From the NCBI RefSeq assembly GCF_030123365.1, contig NZ_CP126107.1, positions 1,163,501 to 1,227,500 of the forward strand: a stretch of DNA of 64,000 nucleotides. Direction: 5' to 3'. Of this stretch, positions 61,621 to 64,000 are shown in pieces. A model generated the notes under the pieces. It did no database searches. It saw nothing but the letters and a program-made list of their open reading frames with translations, and was not told where the DNA came from. Position numbers and translations under genes: made by a program. Source of the DNA: Neobacillus sp. SuZ13. Its GTDB lineage: Bacteria; Bacillota; Bacilli; Bacillales; Cytobacillaceae. How positions within the stretch are numbered: position 1 is the stretch's first letter; each line of letters begins with the position of its first letter.

Positions 61621-63387
61621 TTGAGCAGTATTCTAAGGTATCTGCAATTTGTAAAACCGTATCGGCTTCAGGTGATAGGGACAATCATTATTGGGGTAAT
61701 AAAATTTTCTATTCCGCTAATGATACCACTATTGATTAAATATGTTGTTGATGACATTGTGGGCAGTCATACTCTATCTCATGATGAGAAGATTGAAAAA
61801 CTCTTGTTCATTATGGTTATCATGCTTGTTGTTTTTGTCATCTTGCGACCGCCGATCGAATATTACCGCCAATATTTTGCCCAGTGGACTTCAAGCAAAA
61901 TTCTTTATGATATTCGTGATTCGATGTATACCCACATTCAAAAGTTAAGTTTTAAATATTTTTCAAATAATCGTGCAGGGGAAATTATCTCACGTGTCAT
62001 TAATGATGTTGAACAAACGAAGACGTTCGTCATTTCCGGATTAATGAATCTTTGGCTGGATATTGCCACAATAATTATTGCCATTATTCTTATGTTTTTA
62101 ATGAGCGTTAAGCTAACGTTCGTATCAATATTGTTATTTCCGCTATATGCCTTTTCAATTAGGTATTTTTTTGGGAATCTACGTAAGTTGACTCGGCAAC
62201 GGTCACAAGCACTTGCCGAGGTTCAAAGCTATTTACATGAGCGTGTTCAAGGTATGCCGGTAATCAAAAGCTTTGCGATAGAAGAATTTGAACAGGGTCA
62301 ATTTGATAAGCAAAATAGAAATTTCTTGGAAAAGGCCTTGCAGCATACTAGCTGGAATGCAAAGGCATTTTCTGCAGTTAATACCATTACAGATATTGCC
62401 CCATTAATTGTAATTGGCTATTCTGCTTATCTTGTGATTCAGGACCAGCTATCATTAGGGACGATGGTTGCATTTTTTGCCTATATTGATAAGCTCTACA
62501 ATCCATTGCGAAGATTGGTTAATTCCTCTACAACAATCACTCAATCATTTGCATCAATGGACAGGGTATTTGAATTTTTAGATGAGAAGTATGATATCGT
62601 TGATTCCCCAGATGCACAAGTTTGTAATCAAGTACATGGTGATATTTCATTTGAGAATGTGTCTTTTAGCTACGAAGCAAACGAAGAGATGGTTTTGAAA
62701 GATATAACTCTGCATGTAAAAAAGGGAGAAACAATTGCTCTAGTAGGGATGAGCGGCGGTGGGAAGTCGTCGCTTGTTAGTTTGATCCCCCGTTTTTATG
62801 ATGTGACAAAGGGGAGAATCACATTAGACGGGATAGATATAAGAAACTTTAAGGTTCAATCTTTACGGGACAAAATTGGTGTGGTTTTTCAGGATAATCT
62901 CTTGTTTAGTGAATCGGTAATGGATAATATCTTATTAGCGAAGCCAGATGCATCTACAGAAGAAGTATACACAGCTGCAAAAGCCGCTAATGCCGATGAG
63001 TTTATCTTGAACCTTTCTGAAGGATACAATACCAAGGTCGGCGAACGAGGTGTTAAGCTTTCAGGAGGACAGAAACAACGAGTTGCGATTGCCCGCGTCT
63101 TCTTAAAAAATCCGCCTATCTTAATACTTGACGAGGCAACATCAGCTCTGGATTTGGAGAGTGAGCATGCAATACAAGAATCACTAGAAGTGTTAGCTAA
63201 GGATAGAACCACCTTTATCGTTGCACACCGATTGTCAACCATTACTCATGCCAATCGAATTGTACTGATCGAACATGGTCAAATTGTGGAAATTGGGACA
63301 CATGACGAGCTAATGGCGAAACAAGAGAAATATTATAAACTTTTTCAAGTCCAACAATTAGAACAAAAAGAAACCGAAGCAGAATAA
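61621..63387 (+). CDS. ygaD: ABC exporter half-transporter (YgaD type)
   Basis: 588 residues with a TTG start and GAAAGGAGG upstream. Six membrane segments (about 15-310) form the type I exporter domain. The ATPase domain has Walker [11 protein letters not shown]-loop VVFQDNLLF, signature [16 protein letters not shown], Walker [13 protein letters not shown] and H-loop VAHRLST. It resembles MsbA/LmrA/BmrA-like homodimeric exporters; the substrate is unknown. It shares a terminator with ygaE, and its stop codon lies inside that hairpin. Confidence 0.94.
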   Translation: MSSILRYLQFVKPYRLQVIGTIIIGVIKFSIPLMIPLLIKYVVDDIVGSHTLSHDEKIEKLLFIMVIMLVVFVILRPPIEYYRQYFAQWTSSKILYDIRDSMYTHIQKLSFKYFSNNRAGEIISRVINDVEQTKTFVISGLMNLWLDIATIIIAIILMFLMSVKLTFVSILLFPLYAFSIRYFFGNLRKLTRQRSQALAEVQSYLHERVQGMPVIKSFAIEEFEQGQFDKQNRNFLEKALQHTSWNAKAFSAVNTITDIAPLIVIGYSAYLVIQDQLSLGTMVAFFAYIDKLYNPLRRLVNSSTTITQSFASMDRVFEFLDEKYDIVDSPDAQVCNQVHGDISFENVSFSYEANEEMVLKDITLHVKKGETIALVGMSGGGKSSLVSLIPRFYDVTKGRITLDGIDIRNFKVQSLRDKIGVVFQDNLLFSESVMDNILLAKPDASTEEVYTAAKAANADEFILNLSEGYNTKVGERGVKLSGGQKQRVAIARVFLKNPPILILDEATSALDLESEHAIQESLEVLAKDRTTFIVAHRLSTITHANRIVLIEHGQIVEIGTHDELMAKQEKYYKLFQVQQLEQKETEAE

Positions 63388-63405
63388 TCTGTTTCGGTTT
63401 TTTTA
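63371..63405. terminator. Bidirectional terminator between ygaD and ygaE
   Basis: AAACCGAA (63371-63378) pairs with TTCGGTTT (63393-63400), flanked by AAAAAG and TTTT. The ygaD stop codon lies in the loop. Confidence 0.8.
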
Positions 63406-64000
63406 TGAAATGTCTTCCTCAATTGAAACTTCATTATGGTGATACGAATGAAAACTTGTGATTAAGGTATCTAAGTGCTCAACCTGTTCACCATAATCGA
63501 TAATCGAGGCTATGATTTGCATTGTATGGTAAACATGCGGGTGGTCACGTCCAGTGAATTCTTGCTGGTGAAGTAAAAACAAATCAAATAATTGCTTTTT
63601 ATTTAAACAAACACTATTTTCCGAATCAGTAGGAGGAGTTGTAATTTTACCAATGAATCTAAGCATAAGTTGTTCATGATGATAGATGAGACAATCCAAT
63701 TGTTCCTGAATGGCCTGCTGAAGAGACTCTGGAAGATGTAATAATTCATTCTCAAAACGGTGAAGTCGTTTTAATGTATCAAGAGCCTTTTTGGCTGCTG
63801 AATGCATTTGTCTATAAATAACAAGCTTACGCGATTTTTCTAAGCTTTTCTTCTTAAAATAGCTGCGTTCTTCTTTATACATTGTATAAAACAGACCCAT
63901 TTGAATAATATTGTCTTTTAATTTAACAATATCTGTTTTTAAAAGATTATGATCAAAGTCATGCCGTGTGCTTAACCGAATCCATCTAATGATTTCTTCT
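63403..64000 (-). CDS. ygaE: YgaE-like protein (C-terminal part, cut by window edge)
   Basis: The frame from 63900 stays open through the right edge of the window (upstream residues EEIIRWIRLSTRHDFDHN...). Only the C-terminal ~200 residues of a roughly 350-residue protein are present. The visible part is soluble and helical (KKALDTLKRLHRFENELLHLPESLQQAIQEQL; LFLLHQQEFTGRDHPHVYHTMQIIASIIDYG). In B. subtilis ygaE, an FUSC/aromatic-acid-exporter-like membrane protein, lies next to ygaD in this orientation, so the N-terminal membrane part should lie outside the window. Confidence 0.72.
   Translation of the reverse strand, partial: EEIIRWIRLSTRHDFDHNLLKTDIVKLKDNIIQMGLFYTMYKEERSYFKKKSLEKSRKLVIYRQMHSAAKKALDTLKRLHRFENELLHLPESLQQAIQEQLDCLIYHHEQLMLRFIGKITTPPTDSENSVCLNKKQLFDLFLLHQQEFTGRDHPHVYHTMQIIASIIDYGEQVEHLDTLITSFHSYHHNEVSIEEDIS

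Overview
The window is AT-rich chromosomal DNA of a spore-forming Gram-positive bacterium of the Bacillaceae, most likely Bacillus sensu lato (a Neobacillus- or Priestia-like species; the exact genus is inference). The evidence is the argCJBD-carAB-argF cluster, the yfhD-to-ygaE gene block with two small acid-soluble spore protein genes, Shine-Dalgarno sites close to AGGAGG, frequent TTG and GTG starts, a SAM-I riboswitch, cre and ARG-box operators, and GC-rich dispersed intergenic repeats. No rRNA, tRNA or CRISPR array was found.

Region 1 (1-4.7 kb) is a nickel-pincer nucleotide (lactate-racemase-type) locus: the 3' part of a larA homologue, a decayed four-carbon acid sugar kinase remnant, larE, a NiCoT/UreH-type nickel permease, larB, and a larC with a very long His-rich tandem repeat and a single-base frameshift near its end. 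Region 2 (4.7-10.6 kb) holds small accessory genes (VOC protein, YjbR-like, YgjP-like metallopeptidase, YehS-like, SelO, HesB-like) and a degenerate IS3-family element inserted in a tandem array with a 21-base period. Region 3 (10.7-15.1 kb) is an IclR regulator, acylating aldehyde dehydrogenase (mhpF), 4-hydroxy-2-oxoacid aldolase (mhpE) and GntP-type permease: a compact catabolic module without ring-cleavage genes.

Region 4 (15.3-24.9 kb) is a mixed segment: HD-GYP and PAS-PAS-GGDEF cyclic-di-GMP proteins, a glutathione peroxidase with a co-transcribed OhrR-like regulator, an isolated VWA-like domain, a methyltransferase, a UvrC N-terminal paralogue, a POT peptide transporter, a TipAS-type MerR regulator and a GyrI-like remnant. 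Region 5 (25.2-30.9 kb) is a complete five-gene oligopeptide/dipeptide ABC transporter operon. Region 6 (31.2-45.2 kb) has aroK, aroD and the full arginine pathway in two transcription units (argCJBD-carAB-argF and argGH), each with candidate AhrC/ArgR operators and the first also with a CcpA site.

Region 7 (45.2-51.8 kb) has a nitrilase-family amidase with two GNAT-type genes, a SAM-riboswitch-controlled homoserine dehydrogenase, and a LamG-glycosyltransferase fusion followed by a second glycosyltransferase. Region 8 (52.1-64 kb) matches the Bacillus subtilis yfhD-yfhE-yfhF-recX-yfhH-sspK-yfhJ-yfhP-mutY-yfhS-fabL-sspE-ygaB-ygaC-ygaD-ygaE order (from memory), including a 44-codon yfhE; ygaE runs off the right edge. 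Several short GC-rich repeats of one family, some apparently internally deleted, sit between genes in regions 5 and 8.
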